Below, in pieces: positions 44,869 through 54,343 of a stretch of 64,000 nucleotides of DNA. The stretch is from contig NZ_JADLQQ010000002.1 of NCBI RefSeq assembly GCF_015477765.1, forward strand, positions 744,001-808,000, in the 5' to 3' direction. The notes under the pieces are model-generated. The model did no database searches and was not told the origin of the DNA. It saw only the letters and a program-made list of their open reading frames with translations. Every line of letters starts with the position of its first letter. Within the stretch, counting starts at the first letter, position 1. The stretch is from Nocardia transvalensis. GTDB taxonomy: Bacteria > Actinomycetota > Actinomycetes > Mycobacteriales > Mycobacteriaceae. The position numbers were made by a program, and so were the translations under genes.

Positions 44869-46283
44869 GGCGACGGCTGCTGGCGGTGCTGACCGTGTTT
44901 GCCACCCTCGCGGTGCTGTCGTTCGCCGCCCCGCTGTGCTCGATCGCGGCCACCAGCCGCACCCAGCAGCTGGTGCTGGGCCGCACCGCCGACGCCGACT
45001 GGTTCGCCACCATCGCCGCGACCGCCGCCACCACCGGCGACGCGCACGCCCTGGCCGTGGAAGTCGGCCGCTACCACGAACTCTACGGCGACGACGTGCT
45101 GATCGTGGACGCCCGCGGCACCCCGCTGGCCGGGGCCGGCGCCGACCCCCAGGATCCGGTGGTGCAGCAGGCGCTGGCCGACGCGCGCCGCAACCAGCGC
45201 GCCGCGCCGGTGACCCAGTTGCTGCCGTGGGGCCCGGACACGGTGCTCATCGCCCGCCCCATCGGCACCGGCGTGCAGGTCAACGGGGCCGTGGTGATCG
45301 AGGCCGCCACCGCCCGCGCCCGCACCGACATCCTGCGCACCTGGGGCATCGTGGCCGCCGGGGCGCTGGCGGCGATGGCGTTGTTCACCGTGCTGGCGCT
45401 GGCATTGAGCCGCTGGGTGCTGCGCCCGCTGGCCCAATTGTCCGGCGCGGTCGCCGAATTGACCGCCACCCTGCCCAAACCCCGCGACGAAACAATCGAA
45501 CACGCCACCATGACCCGCCGCTACGGCGGCCCACCGGAGATCCGGGCGGTCGCCGAATCCTTCGACGCGATGGCACTGGCGGTGCTCGACTCCGCTGCCG
45601 CGCAACGCCAGCTGGTCGCCGACACCGCCCACGCCATGCGCAACCCGCTGGCGGCGTTGACGATTCGCCTCGACTCGCTGCAACCGGCGATCCCGCCGCC
45701 GGCCGCGGCCACCTTCCGCGGCGCGGTCGCGGAGGTCGAACGGCTCACCGGACTGCTGGACGGGCTGCTGAGCCTGGCTGTCGCCGAAGCCACCAGCGAC
45801 TTCGATCCCGCCGACGCCGAGAGCGACACCGGCTGCGACGCCGTGCGCGTGGCCGAGGACCGCGTCGACGCCTGGCACACCGCCTTCGAACACGCCGGGC
45901 TCACCCTCGAACTCGCCACCGCCGCCGAGCGTCTCGACGTCGCCGTCCCGGCCGCGGTGCTGGCCCAGATCCTGGATGTGGCGCTGAGCAATTCCTGCCG
46001 CTACGCCGGTGACGGCGCCCACACCCGCCTGCACCTCGACCGCACCCCCGACCGCGTCACCCTCACCGTCTCCGACAACGGCGTCGGCGTCCCCGACACC
46101 GAAATCGACAAACTCACCACCCGCTTCTTCCGCGGCTCCACCGCCGCCACCACCGGCTCCGGGCTGGGCCTGCCGATCGCCGCAGCCCTGACCACCGCCC
46201 GCCAAGGCACCCTGACCGTGCAACCGGTCCACCCCCACGGCCTCGCCGTCGTGATCGAACTGCCCGCGGGGGTCCCGCAATGA
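44865..46283 (+). CDS. Sensor histidine kinase
   Basis: A 472-residue membrane kinase with helices at residues ~5-28 and ~163-185 around an extracytoplasmic loop of ~130 residues. HAMP-like sequence (LSRWVLRPLAQLSGAVAELT) follows. The H-box is VADTAHAMRNPLAALTIRLD with the phospho-acceptor His. The N-box is LDVALSNSCRYAGDGAH, and the G-boxes are VSDNGVGVPDTE and TGSGLGLPIAAAL. All ATP-site elements are present. It overlaps the regulator upstream and the TAXI binding-protein gene downstream, each by ATGA, so the three proteins should be made in fixed ratio. Confidence 0.92.
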   Translation: MRRRLLAVLTVFATLAVLSFAAPLCSIAATSRTQQLVLGRTADADWFATIAATAATTGDAHALAVEVGRYHELYGDDVLIVDARGTPLAGAGADPQDPVVQQALADARRNQRAAPVTQLLPWGPDTVLIARPIGTGVQVNGAVVIEAATARARTDILRTWGIVAAGALAAMALFTVLALALSRWVLRPLAQLSGAVAELTATLPKPRDETIEHATMTRRYGGPPEIRAVAESFDAMALAVLDSAAAQRQLVADTAHAMRNPLAALTIRLDSLQPAIPPPAAATFRGAVAEVERLTGLLDGLLSLAVAEATSDFDPADAESDTGCDAVRVAEDRVDAWHTAFEHAGLTLELATAAERLDVAVPAAVLAQILDVALSNSCRYAGDGAHTRLHLDRTPDRVTLTVSDNGVGVPDTEIDKLTTRFFRGSTAATTGSGLGLPIAAALTTARQGTLTVQPVHPHGLAVVIELPAGVPQ

Positions 46284-47287
46284 ACCACCGCAACTCCCTC
46301 CCCAGGGACGGCGTCGGCGCTGCAGGCATGCTCGGGGAGGCACCCGGGCCGGCTGACGGTCATGGTCGAAGTGCTGGTGTGACCCGGCGCGAGTTCCTTG
46401 CTGGTGTAGCAGTTTTCGGGGCGGCCGCACTGGCGGGGTGTGGGCGTGGGGGAGTGCCGACCGTGCGGCTGGCCGCGGGGGAGGTGGGCGGTTTCTATCA
46501 CGCGTTCACTCAACTGCTGGCCGCCGCTGCTGCCGAGGCGGGCACGGTGCGGATCGAACCGGTGACGACCGGAGGCTCGCTGGCGAATCTGGAGCTGCTG
46601 GCGCGCGGACACGCCGATGCGGCGCTGGCGCTGGCCGATTCGGTGGCCCTGGTCGGCGGCCAGCTGACGGCGATCGGGCGCGTGTACGAGAACTATCTGC
46701 AGATGGCGGTGCGGGCGGACGGGCCGATCACCACGGTGGCCGGACTGCGGGGCGCCCGAATCAGCGTGGGCGCACCGGGGTCGGGCGCCACCCACACCGG
46801 GGAGCGGCTGCTGCGGGCCGCCGGTCTGGATCCCGGGATCGACGTGGCGGTCACGCATCTGGCGTTACGCGACGCGGTGGCCGCCATCGCCGACGGCAGC
46901 GCCGACGCGCTGCTGTGGGCGGGCGGGGTTCCCACCGGCGTACTGGACGTGCCGCGCACGCTGCGGCTGATCGATCTGGGCGGGCTGGCCCAGCCGATGC
47001 GCGACCGCTTCGGCTACCTCTACGACCGCGTCGTCATCCCCGCCGACACCTACCCCCACTCGCCCGCCGTCCCCACCATCGGCGTCGCCAACCTCCTGGT
47101 CACCACCCCTGCACTGCCCGCCGACACCGCCGACGCACTGACCGATCTGCTGCTCACCCGCGCTGACGATCTCGTGCCCGACGCCGCGGCCGGTACCCAA
47201 TTCCTCGACGCCCGCTCCCTGATCAGCACCAACAACATTCCCCTGCACCCGGGCGCGGCCCGCGTCTACCGCCGCTACCACGGCTGA
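46280..47287 (+). CDS. TAXI-family solute-binding lipoprotein
   Basis: A 335-residue extracytoplasmic binding protein. TRREFLAGVAVFGAAALAGC (residues 35-54) combines a twin-arginine export motif with a lipobox, so it is likely folded before export and lipid-anchored. The TAXI fold is shown by VRLAAGEVGGFYHAFTQLL, EPVTTGGSLANLELLARGHA and GARISVGAPGSGATHTGERL. TAXI proteins normally feed TRAP-type permeases, but no DctQ/DctM gene is next to it. Translation is coupled to the histidine kinase gene, suggesting it works as the kinase's periplasmic sensor subunit (inference). Confidence 0.87.
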   Translation: MNHRNSLPRDGVGAAGMLGEAPGPADGHGRSAGVTRREFLAGVAVFGAAALAGCGRGGVPTVRLAAGEVGGFYHAFTQLLAAAAAEAGTVRIEPVTTGGSLANLELLARGHADAALALADSVALVGGQLTAIGRVYENYLQMAVRADGPITTVAGLRGARISVGAPGSGATHTGERLLRAAGLDPGIDVAVTHLALRDAVAAIADGSADALLWAGGVPTGVLDVPRTLRLIDLGGLAQPMRDRFGYLYDRVVIPADTYPHSPAVPTIGVANLLVTTPALPADTADALTDLLLTRADDLVPDAAAGTQFLDARSLISTNNIPLHPGAARVYRRYHG

Positions 47288-47415
47288 CCCGGCCACTGCG
47301 TTGACACTCACACCCAGCACTGAGAGACTTTGAAGGAAAACATCTCACCATCTCTGCCGGATGGGTCGCAGCACGCAAGTCCCGCAGCGTTGGTGCTCAC
47401 AGTGGAGGAACACTG

Positions 47416-48834
47416 ATGCCTTCGGTCACCGATGCCCGAAACCCCCTCACCCGCGCATTCGAACCCGCCGCCGAAACCCCCGAGGAGGTCGTGCTCGACG
47501 TCTCGGGCACCATCCCCCAACAATTGCGCGGCACCCTGTACCGCAACGGCCCGGCCCGGTGGGAAGCCGGGGGATTCCGCGCCAACCACCCCTTCGACGG
47601 CGACGGACTGGTCTCGAAATTCACCATCGACGCCGGCACGGTACGCTACCGGTCCCGCTACGTACGCACCCCGAAATACCATGCCGAACACCGCAACAGC
47701 GGCGCCCGCGTGCGCGGCCTGTACAGTCCGGCGTCCGGTATCGGCGCCAATATCGGCCGACTGCCCGCCGACAACGCCAACACCCACGCCGTGGCCCACG
47801 CACAGCGGCTGCTCGCCCTCAGCGACGTCGGCCGCCCCTGGCAGATCGACCCCCACGACCTGCACACGATCGGCCCCTGCGATTTCGACGGCACCCTCCC
47901 GCGACTGACCCGGTTCTCACCCCACCCCAAAATCGACCCGATGACCGGCGACCTGTTCAACTTCGGCCTGGATCTGGCCCTGGGACACAAGATCCCGGTC
48001 GGCCTGCGCTGCTACCGCGTCGATCCGGCGGGCCGCCTGCACACCATCGGACTGGTCACCCTGGACGACGTCATCGTGCAACACGATTTCGCCATCACCG
48101 AACACTATCTGGTGTTCGCACTGGCACCGATCACCGTCGACCCGATCCGCGCGGGCCTGGCCATGCTGGGCCGGGGCACCCTCGGCGACGCCGCCGACTA
48201 CCGGCCCGAACGCGGCATGCGCATCGTGCTCGTCCCCCGCGACGGCGGCAGACACCGTGTCATCGAATGCGAACCGTTCATCTACGTCCACGTCGACAAC
48301 GCCTACGAAGACGGCACCGACGTGGTAGTCGATGTGGTGCGCCACGACTCGTTCGACTTCCTGACCACCGCCCTGAAAACCTTCCGCGACGGGCTACCCG
48401 CGGTCGGGCGGGCCACCCGGCTGCGCGTCACCGGCACCGGCCGTGTCCTGCGCGAGGACATCGGCGAGTCCGAATCGGTGGAATTCCCCATGCACGACGA
48501 CCGCCGCACCGGGCGGGCACACCGCTTCAGCTACTTCGCCGCCTACCATCCCGACACAGACGGCGCCCTCGTCAAACTCGACCACCACACCGGCCGCGAA
48601 CGCCGCCACCCCTTCCCGCACGGCGAATTCCCCGGCGAACCGGTGTTCGTGCCGCGCACCGCCACCGCCGCCGAAGACGACGGATGGATCCTGGCCGTCA
48701 CCTACCTGGCCGCCGAACACCGCACCGCCCTGATCATCCTCGACGCCACCGACATCGAACGCGACCCCCTCGCCATCGCCCGCCTGCACGGACCCCTGTT
48801 CCCAGGCTTCCACGGCAGCTTCACCGCCCACTGA
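47416..48834 (+). CDS. Carotenoid-oxygenase family dioxygenase
   Basis: A 472-residue seven-bladed propeller enzyme that cleaves carotenoid or stilbene double bonds with O2 and Fe(II). The four iron-binding histidines are visible at H170 (FSPHPKIDP), H223 (VQHDFAIT), H292 (YVHVDNAYEDG) and H466 (PGFHGSF). Other landmarks are LYRNGPARWEAGGFRANHPF and HPFDGDGL. The length is normal. ATG 47416 follows GGAGGAACACTG. A TTGACA at 47301-47306 may be the -35 of its promoter. The last 14 bases overlap a small gene on the other strand. Codons end overwhelmingly in C. Confidence 0.9.
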   Translation: MPSVTDARNPLTRAFEPAAETPEEVVLDVSGTIPQQLRGTLYRNGPARWEAGGFRANHPFDGDGLVSKFTIDAGTVRYRSRYVRTPKYHAEHRNSGARVRGLYSPASGIGANIGRLPADNANTHAVAHAQRLLALSDVGRPWQIDPHDLHTIGPCDFDGTLPRLTRFSPHPKIDPMTGDLFNFGLDLALGHKIPVGLRCYRVDPAGRLHTIGLVTLDDVIVQHDFAITEHYLVFALAPITVDPIRAGLAMLGRGTLGDAADYRPERGMRIVLVPRDGGRHRVIECEPFIYVHVDNAYEDGTDVVVDVVRHDSFDFLTTALKTFRDGLPAVGRATRLRVTGTGRVLREDIGESESVEFPMHDDRRTGRAHRFSYFAAYHPDTDGALVKLDHHTGRERRHPFPHGEFPGEPVFVPRTATAAEDDGWILAVTYLAAEHRTALIILDATDIERDPLAIARLHGPLFPGFHGSFTAH

Positions 48835-49084
48835 CCACACCCGCCGCGGCAGTCACACGCTCGAGCGGGCACGGAACAGGCCCCGCCGGAGTGGTCATCT
48901 CGATGATCACCGGCAACGGCACCACCGGCGCATAATCGGGCCCCACCTCCTGCTGCCGCCACAGCGCCAGCACACCCCCGATCAGCAGCGCCAGCGCCGC
49001 CACCGCACCCAGCAGCGGCCGCCGCCACCGGACCCGGCCCCACCACCGCCGGCGTCCCAGGTGATCACCCGCGTCGGTCGCCAT
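48821..49084 (-). CDS. Small single-pass membrane protein
   Basis: An 87-residue hypothetical protein; ATG 49084 has AGGGGG about 5 bases upstream. Basic N-terminus GRRRWWGRVRWRRP, one hydrophobic segment (LLGAVAALALLIGGVLALW, residues ~24-42), then a proline-rich extracytoplasmic tail with one cysteine. Its end overlaps the carotenoid-oxygenase stop by 14 bases. No family recognised. It might be spurious, but composition and ribosome site favour a real gene. Confidence 0.45.
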   Translation of the reverse strand: MATDAGDHLGRRRWWGRVRWRRPLLGAVAALALLIGGVLALWRQQEVGPDYAPVVPLPVIIEMTTPAGPVPCPLERVTAAAGVVSGR

Positions 49085-49179
49085 GCAACCCCCTGCTCAA
49101 CAAAGGCCATCGTCAGCCGAATCGCCCTGCGCCGCCGAACGTTACGCCCACCGAACGCCCCACACCGTAGGTTGGGGGA

Positions 49180-50082
49180 ATGAGCATGCGGGGCAGGAAA
49201 ATTCGCGCGACGGCCGCCGCCGTGGCGATCGCGGCCGCCACCGGTGCCGCGGCAGGATCAGCGCACACGGCACCCACCCGGTGCGGCGGCTGGCAGATCG
49301 ACACCGTGGCGACCATCGACGACCAGCTGGAGAACCTCGAACCGGACGGACAGGGCGGGTTCTACCTGTCCGGAGACTCCCGCATCCACCACCTCGACGC
49401 CGCCGGGCAACTGCGCACCGTGCTCACCGACCTCACCGTTCCCCGCGGCCTGCAACGGAGCGGGCCGACGCTGCTGTTCGCCTCCGGCGACAGCATCCAG
49501 CAGTGGGACACCACCACCGGCGAGCGCAGCACCGTGGCGCAGGCCGCCTCCCCCAACGGACTGCTGCGCCTGCCCAACGGTGACCTGCTCACCAGCTGGG
49601 TCGGCACCGACATCGGCGTCGCGTCGCCCGGAGTGACCCGCTACCACCACGACACCGGCACCGTCCAACCCCACTGGTCGACGGTCCCGCGTTCGGAAGG
49701 CCTCACCCTGAGCCCCGACCACCGCGCCGTCTACACCGACGACCTGTTCACCGGACAGATCATCCGCATCCCCCTCGACACCCCGAACCGGTGGCAGGTG
49801 GTCGCCACCATCGCCAACCCGCTCGCCGGGGTCGACGACCTGACCATGTCCCGCACCGGTGACCTCTACGTCGCCGCCCACCTCGAAGGCGTGATCTACC
49901 GCCTCGACCCCGCCACCGGCGCCACCTGCCTCGCCGCATCGGGCTTGCCGAGCGGATGGACCGGACCGAGTTCGGTGCGCATCGCCCCCGACGGCGACCG
50001 CTGGGCGCTCTACGCCACCGCCTTCGACGGCACCCTGCGCCGCCTCCGCCCACCACCCGATGTCGACCTGCAACCCGTATGA
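49180..50082 (+). CDS. Secreted beta-propeller protein (SMP-30/NHL-like)
   Basis: A 300-residue exported protein. Signal peptide at residues 1-30 (IRATAAAVAIAAATGAAAGS, cleavage near SAHTA). The rest shows propeller-like repeats: ENLEPDGQGGFYLSGDSRIH, PNGLLRLPNGDLLTSWVGTD, EGLTLSPDHRAVYTDDLFTG and VDDLTMSRTGDLYVAAHLEG. Two cysteines could pair. It resembles lactonase/strictosidine-synthase-like propellers, but catalytic metal ligands are not certain, so an enzyme role is unproven. Monocistronic, followed by a terminator. Confidence 0.75.
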   Translation: MSMRGRKIRATAAAVAIAAATGAAAGSAHTAPTRCGGWQIDTVATIDDQLENLEPDGQGGFYLSGDSRIHHLDAAGQLRTVLTDLTVPRGLQRSGPTLLFASGDSIQQWDTTTGERSTVAQAASPNGLLRLPNGDLLTSWVGTDIGVASPGVTRYHHDTGTVQPHWSTVPRSEGLTLSPDHRAVYTDDLFTGQIIRIPLDTPNRWQVVATIANPLAGVDDLTMSRTGDLYVAAHLEGVIYRLDPATGATCLAASGLPSGWTGPSSVRIAPDGDRWALYATAFDGTLRRLRPPPDVDLQPV

Positions 50083-50107
50083 GGAACCAACCGGCCTGTC
50101 CCCGAAG

Positions 50108-50145
50108 AAAAAACGGGCCCGCACCACCGGCGGGACTGCCTTTTT
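50108..50145. terminator. Bidirectional-type terminator with A-run and T-run
   Basis: An A6 run (50108-50113) and a T5 run (50141-50145) flank CCCGC (50118-50122) and GCGGG (50130-50134), giving a short GC stem extended by A:U pairs. It is 25 bp past the propeller gene stop. One of few places in the window with a T-run. Confidence 0.6.
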
Positions 50146-50274
50146 ACTGCCACAGCGCCCAAGGGCACCACAACAGTGTCCCAAAACCCTTCCTATTCCG
50201 GGAATAACACGTCACATTGAACAGGGAGGGACGGGCGTAACATGCCCGTCGACTCGCTGCGATCGGAGGCGGTC

Positions 50275-50808
50275 ATGAACAGGCTGGAACGGCAACTACT
50301 TTCGTTCCTCGACACACTGCGGGAAAATCCCGCCCCCGACAACGTCGCCGAAGTGCGCCGCGCGGTACTCGCCCTACACGACCAGGCCGCCGCCCTCGAC
50401 CCCACCGACCTCTACGAGCAGGGCATCCGCCACCTCTATGACTACGTCGACGCCTCCACGCGCACCGCCGTCGACGACCCCACCGGCTGGCTGGGCGGCC
50501 GCCGCACCGAAATCGAAAACTCCCTCGCGTCGATACTGGCAGCCGTGCGCCGCGGCGGCTCGGTCTACGCCCTGTCCTGCGTCCGCGACGACCTGGGCCG
50601 ACTCGAACACCACATCGAAACCCTGCACCCCACCGAACGCGAACCCCTGCGCTGCCTACTGGCCTACGTCCAAATGAAAACCCGCCAAGCCCTGGAACTG
50701 GCCGTGCGCACCGACTGGGGCGTCCCCACCGGCCAGCGCCGCCTCGAACGCGACCGCCCCGCACCCGTCGGCGCCGCCCCCAGCACCCACCCCCGCCCCT
50801 GGCGCTGA
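50275..50808 (+). CDS. Hypothetical helical protein
   Basis: A 177-residue protein from ATG 50275 (GGAGG 5 bases upstream); an in-frame ATG at 50242 would add 11 residues. It is almost entirely helical and charged (RLERQLLSFLDTLRENPAPD, AEVRRAVLALHDQAAALDPT, DDLGRLEHHIETLHPTEREP), with a disordered proline-rich end. No membrane segment and no family recognised. Shares the C-ending codon bias of its neighbours. Confidence 0.55.
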   Translation: MNRLERQLLSFLDTLRENPAPDNVAEVRRAVLALHDQAAALDPTDLYEQGIRHLYDYVDASTRTAVDDPTGWLGGRRTEIENSLASILAAVRRGGSVYALSCVRDDLGRLEHHIETLHPTEREPLRCLLAYVQMKTRQALELAVRTDWGVPTGQRRLERDRPAPVGAAPSTHPRPWR

Positions 50809-50872
50809 CCCCCATCACACCCCATCCCGCCGAGCGGCGGCCACTGCGCCCCGAACACCCTGCGCCGCACCA

Positions 50873-51253
50873 CTATTCACTATCGGCAGCCGAATGCGGT
50901 TCACAGCGGCGCGCCAGATCGGCCACCCGCGCACGATATTCGACCGGCGTGATCTGCCCCGCCATCCGCGCCGCCAGCAACGCATTCTCCGCATTCAACG
51001 CCGGCCACACCTGCGCCGGATCGGCCCACTCCAACGTCATCTGCGCATCGAGCACCAGCGCCGGCTCCTCCGCCGACGGAACACTCGCCGCACGAACATG
51101 ATCACCACGAGGGCGATGTCGACCCGAACCACGTCGACCCGAACCACGCCACGCCGTCGGGCGGACCCGCAGATGCAGGCACACCGCCAAGGCCCACCAC
51201 AACGCGATCGTGGCGGCCACGCACACCAACAGCAGCACGAACCCCATGCTCAT
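50873..51253 (-). CDS. Membrane-anchored hypothetical protein with SHOCT-like C-terminus
   Basis: A 126-residue protein; ATG 51253 follows GAGGAG. One N-terminal membrane helix (FVLLLVCVAATIALWWALAV), a basic arginine/glycine-rich linker, and a C-terminal short helical motif (ALNAENALLAARMAGQITPV then EYRARVADLARRC) resembling SHOCT oligomerisation motifs. Function unknown. Divergent from the GH65 locus. Confidence 0.5.
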   Translation of the reverse strand: MSMGFVLLLVCVAATIALWWALAVCLHLRVRPTAWRGSGRRGSGRHRPRGDHVRAASVPSAEEPALVLDAQMTLEWADPAQVWPALNAENALLAARMAGQITPVEYRARVADLARRCEPHSAADSE

Positions 51254-51534
51254 CAGCGGGTCTCCTCACGCTTGCTCGAGCCCACTTTTACTATTCCCCG
51301 TCCGAGCGGCCCGAATCAGTACAGATGGATCATCGGCCGTCACCGCCGTCGGCCGTCACCGCTGTCGGCCCGGGTATGCGAATTAGGGTACTCCGCGGGA
51401 ACACCTGTCCGAGAACACAATCCGATCACCGAAACCGAAACGATCGACCCCCGGCCCTGGCGCAGCGGCCGCCGACGGCGCATCGTCGAAGGTGGGGGGA
51501 CACCCAACCGGCCCACGGGAAACGGACCCACACC

Positions 51535-53642
51535 ATGAACGGCGACGCCATCAGAGCCGATGCGGCAGCTGCACCCGACGACAGAGACTTCGACCCACGC
51601 TGGACCATCCGCCAAACCCCCACCCGGCACCCGGTCTCCGACGCGGCCGTATTCACCGTCGGCTCCGGCGGATTCGCCACCCGCGGCATCCCCGAAGACG
51701 ACAGCGACCCCTCAGCAGCAGTGCTCGCGGCCGGGGTGTACGCGGGCACCGGACCCGAACAACACCTACTCCAAGGCCCCATCTGGACCCGCCTGGACAT
51801 CCAACCCCCACCCCGCGCCACCGAACAAATCCTCGACCTCTACACCGGCACCCTGCACCGCCGAGAAACCCACGGCGACACCGGCTTCCACAGCTTGCGC
51901 TTCGCCTGCGCCCACCGCCCCGGCGTGGCCGCCATGCGCGTGCGCGCCCACACCGCCCGACTCCACCCCGGACCACCCCTGCGCGCACCCACCGCCGAAC
52001 CCGGCATCCACGTCGACCACGACCAAGTCCTGTCCATCGGCACCGGCGACACCCACTGCGTGCGCGTCGACTCCACCATCGGCGCCATCGCCGCCGCCGC
52101 CACCCAACACCAATCCGGCCCCTGCCTGGACCGCGTCGCCGCCTTCGCCGTCGACACCGCCGCACGCACCGGCACCGGCCACGCCGTCCGCACCCTGCGC
52201 CACGCCGCCGGCCACGGACTCGACGCCCTCCTGACCGCCCACCGCGCCACCTGGGCCCGCCGCTGGACCGACACCGGCATCGACCTCCCCGACGACCCCG
52301 ACACCGAAGTCGCCATCCGCTTCGCCCTGTTCCAACTGTGGTGCAACGCCGACACCCACGGCGAATCCGCCGTCGGCGCCCGCGGCATCTCCGGCACCGG
52401 CTACCGCGGCCACGTGTTCTGGGACGCCGACGTGTTCGTCCTGCCCGCCATGGTCAGCCTCGACCCCGCCGCCGCCGCAGCCATGCTCACCTACCGCCAC
52501 AACCGCCTACCCGCCGCCCGCGCCCGCGCCGCCGCCGAAGGCCACCGCGGCGCCCGCTTCCCCTGGGAATCCGCCGCCGACGGCACCGACGTCACCCCCG
52601 CAGCGGATTCCTCGGCGGCACCCCCGTCCCCATCCTCACCGGCACCCGCGAAGAACACATCACCGCCGACATCGCCTGGGCCGCACACCATTACGCCGAA
52701 TGGACCGGAACCACCGACTACCTCGACGGTCCCGGCCGCGACCTGCTCACCGACACCGCCCGCTACTGGGCCTCACGCCTGCGCGTCGACGAACACGGCC
52801 ACGCCCACCTCGACGGCGTCATCGGCCCCGACGAATACCACGAACTGGTCGACGACAACGCCTACACCAACCTCATGGCCCGCTGGAACCTGCGCCGCGC
52901 CGCCGCCCTCACCCCCCGGGACAGGGGAGAGGAGGGCGAATTCGCCACCTGGCGCACCCTCGCCGACCGCATCGTCGACGGACTGCACCCCGACGGCCGC
53001 TACGAACAATTCACCGGCTACTTCGACCTGGAACCCCTCACCGCCGACACCGTCACCCGCCGCCCACCCGTCGCCGCCGACGTCCTGCTCGGCCAGGCCC
53101 GCGTCGCCGGATCCCAACTGATCAAACAACCCGACGTCCTCATGGCACACCACCTCATCCCCGAGGAACTCGCCCCCGGAACCCTCCCGATCAACCTCGA
53201 CTACTACGGCCCCCGCACCACCCACGGATCCTCGCTGTCCCCAGCGATCATGGCCACCCTGCTCGCCCGCGCGGGACGCCCCGACCACGCCCTCACCATG
53301 CTGCAACCGGCACTGCGCATGGACCTCGACGACCACACCGCCACCACCGCCGGCGGCCTGCACCTGGCCACCCTCGGCGGCGTCTGGCAGGCCGTACTCA
53401 CCGGATTCGCCGGAATCCGCGTCCGCGACGGCATCCTCACCATCCGGCCACACCTGCCCGCCCGCTGGCCACGCCTCGGCGTCGCCTTCCACTGCCTGGG
53501 CCGCCGCGTCCGCCTCGACATCACCGACCGCGGACTCACCGTCCACACCGACGGACCCCTCACCGTCGCCGCCGCAGACACCGCACCCACCCGGATCGCA
53601 CACCGAAGGTCCTGGCACACAACCCACAAGGAAACCCGATGA
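51535..53642 (+). pseudogene. GH65 disaccharide phosphorylase gene with a one-base frameshift
   Basis: Two frames together encode one GH65 protein of about 700 residues. From ATG 51535 the first frame runs to RFPWESAADGTDVTP; the second continues GFLGGTPVPILTGTREEHIT to the stop at 53640-53642. The break lies at the C-run 52595-52599, where a sixth C would restore the frame. The general acid is the Glu of VIGPDEYHE (codon 52833) and the phosphate site is THGSSLSPA, so it should be a phosphorylase acting on trehalose, kojibiose, maltose or similar. The downstream beta-phosphoglucomutase would use its product. Either a sequencing error or a recent mutation; the rest is intact. Confidence 0.85.
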
Positions 53643-54283
53643 ACCACATCCTGGTCCGTCCCACCGAGCCCGCGATGGCCGCCGCACAGGCCATCGCCGA
53701 CATCATCGACGGCCAGGTCCGCGCCGGGCCACCCGACCTCGACGACGACAGCTTCCTGCACGCCCTGTCCGACCCCGATATCACCCTCGGCGTGGTCGGA
53801 CTCGACGGCCGCGGCTGGCGCATCGTGCAACACTCCGACAAACCGATCGTGCTGGTCCCCGCCCACGCCCGGCCCTCCGTCACGGTCAAACGCATCCTCG
53901 TACCCCTCGACGGCACCGACGAATCCGCCAACGCCGTCGCCGAAACCGTGCGCCTGTTCCGCGCCGCCGGAACCGAACTGGTCGTCCTGCACGTCTTCCA
54001 CACCGACACCGCACCCGCCTACTGGGACCAGGCCGCCCACCACCGCGCAGTCTGGGAACAAGAATTCCTCGCCCGCTATTGCGCCCCCCACTTCCCGGGC
54101 CCCGCACCCGCGCTGACCCTGCGCACCGGCGCCCCCGGCGAGCACGTGTGCGACGTCGCCGCCGACCGCGCCGACCTGATCATCCTCGGCTGGTCCCAAC
54201 GCCTGGAACCCGGCCGCGCCCAAACCGTGCGCCGCACCGTCCGCGACGCCGACGTACCGGTGATGCTCGTGCCCACCGGATGA
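53639..54283 (+). CDS. Universal stress protein with degenerate N-terminal repeat
   Basis: A 214-residue protein. Its ATG overlaps the GH65 stop (ATGA), with AAGGA upstream. A Usp domain covers residues ~80-214: VKRILVPLDGTDESANAVAE, ELVVLHVFHT and ADLIILGWSQRLEPGRAQT. The usual G-2x-G-9x-G(S/T) ATP motif is not kept. The first ~78 residues end like a second Usp unit (LGVVGLDGRGW then DKPIVLVPAHA), so it looks like a tandem Usp protein with a shortened first copy. Coupling to a disaccharide phosphorylase suggests a stress-related sugar store. Confidence 0.8.
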   Translation: MNHILVRPTEPAMAAAQAIADIIDGQVRAGPPDLDDDSFLHALSDPDITLGVVGLDGRGWRIVQHSDKPIVLVPAHARPSVTVKRILVPLDGTDESANAVAETVRLFRAAGTELVVLHVFHTDTAPAYWDQAAHHRAVWEQEFLARYCAPHFPGPAPALTLRTGAPGEHVCDVAADRADLIILGWSQRLEPGRAQTVRRTVRDADVPVMLVPTG

Positions 54284-54343
54284 CCAACGGCCTTGCCGCG
54301 CCGTCGATTCGGGATCACGCTGGATGGTGTGCAGGACAGGCCA

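Noticed and set aside
47288..47415. Possible riboswitch upstream of the carotenoid oxygenase gene
   Set aside because: Sequence is structured-looking and preceded by TTGACA, but I could not match it to any known riboswitch consensus.
52580..52620. Programmed ribosomal frameshift in the GH65 gene
   Set aside because: A lone C5 tract lacks a slippery heptamer or obvious stimulatory structure, and GH65 genes are not known to use recoding; error or mutation is simpler.
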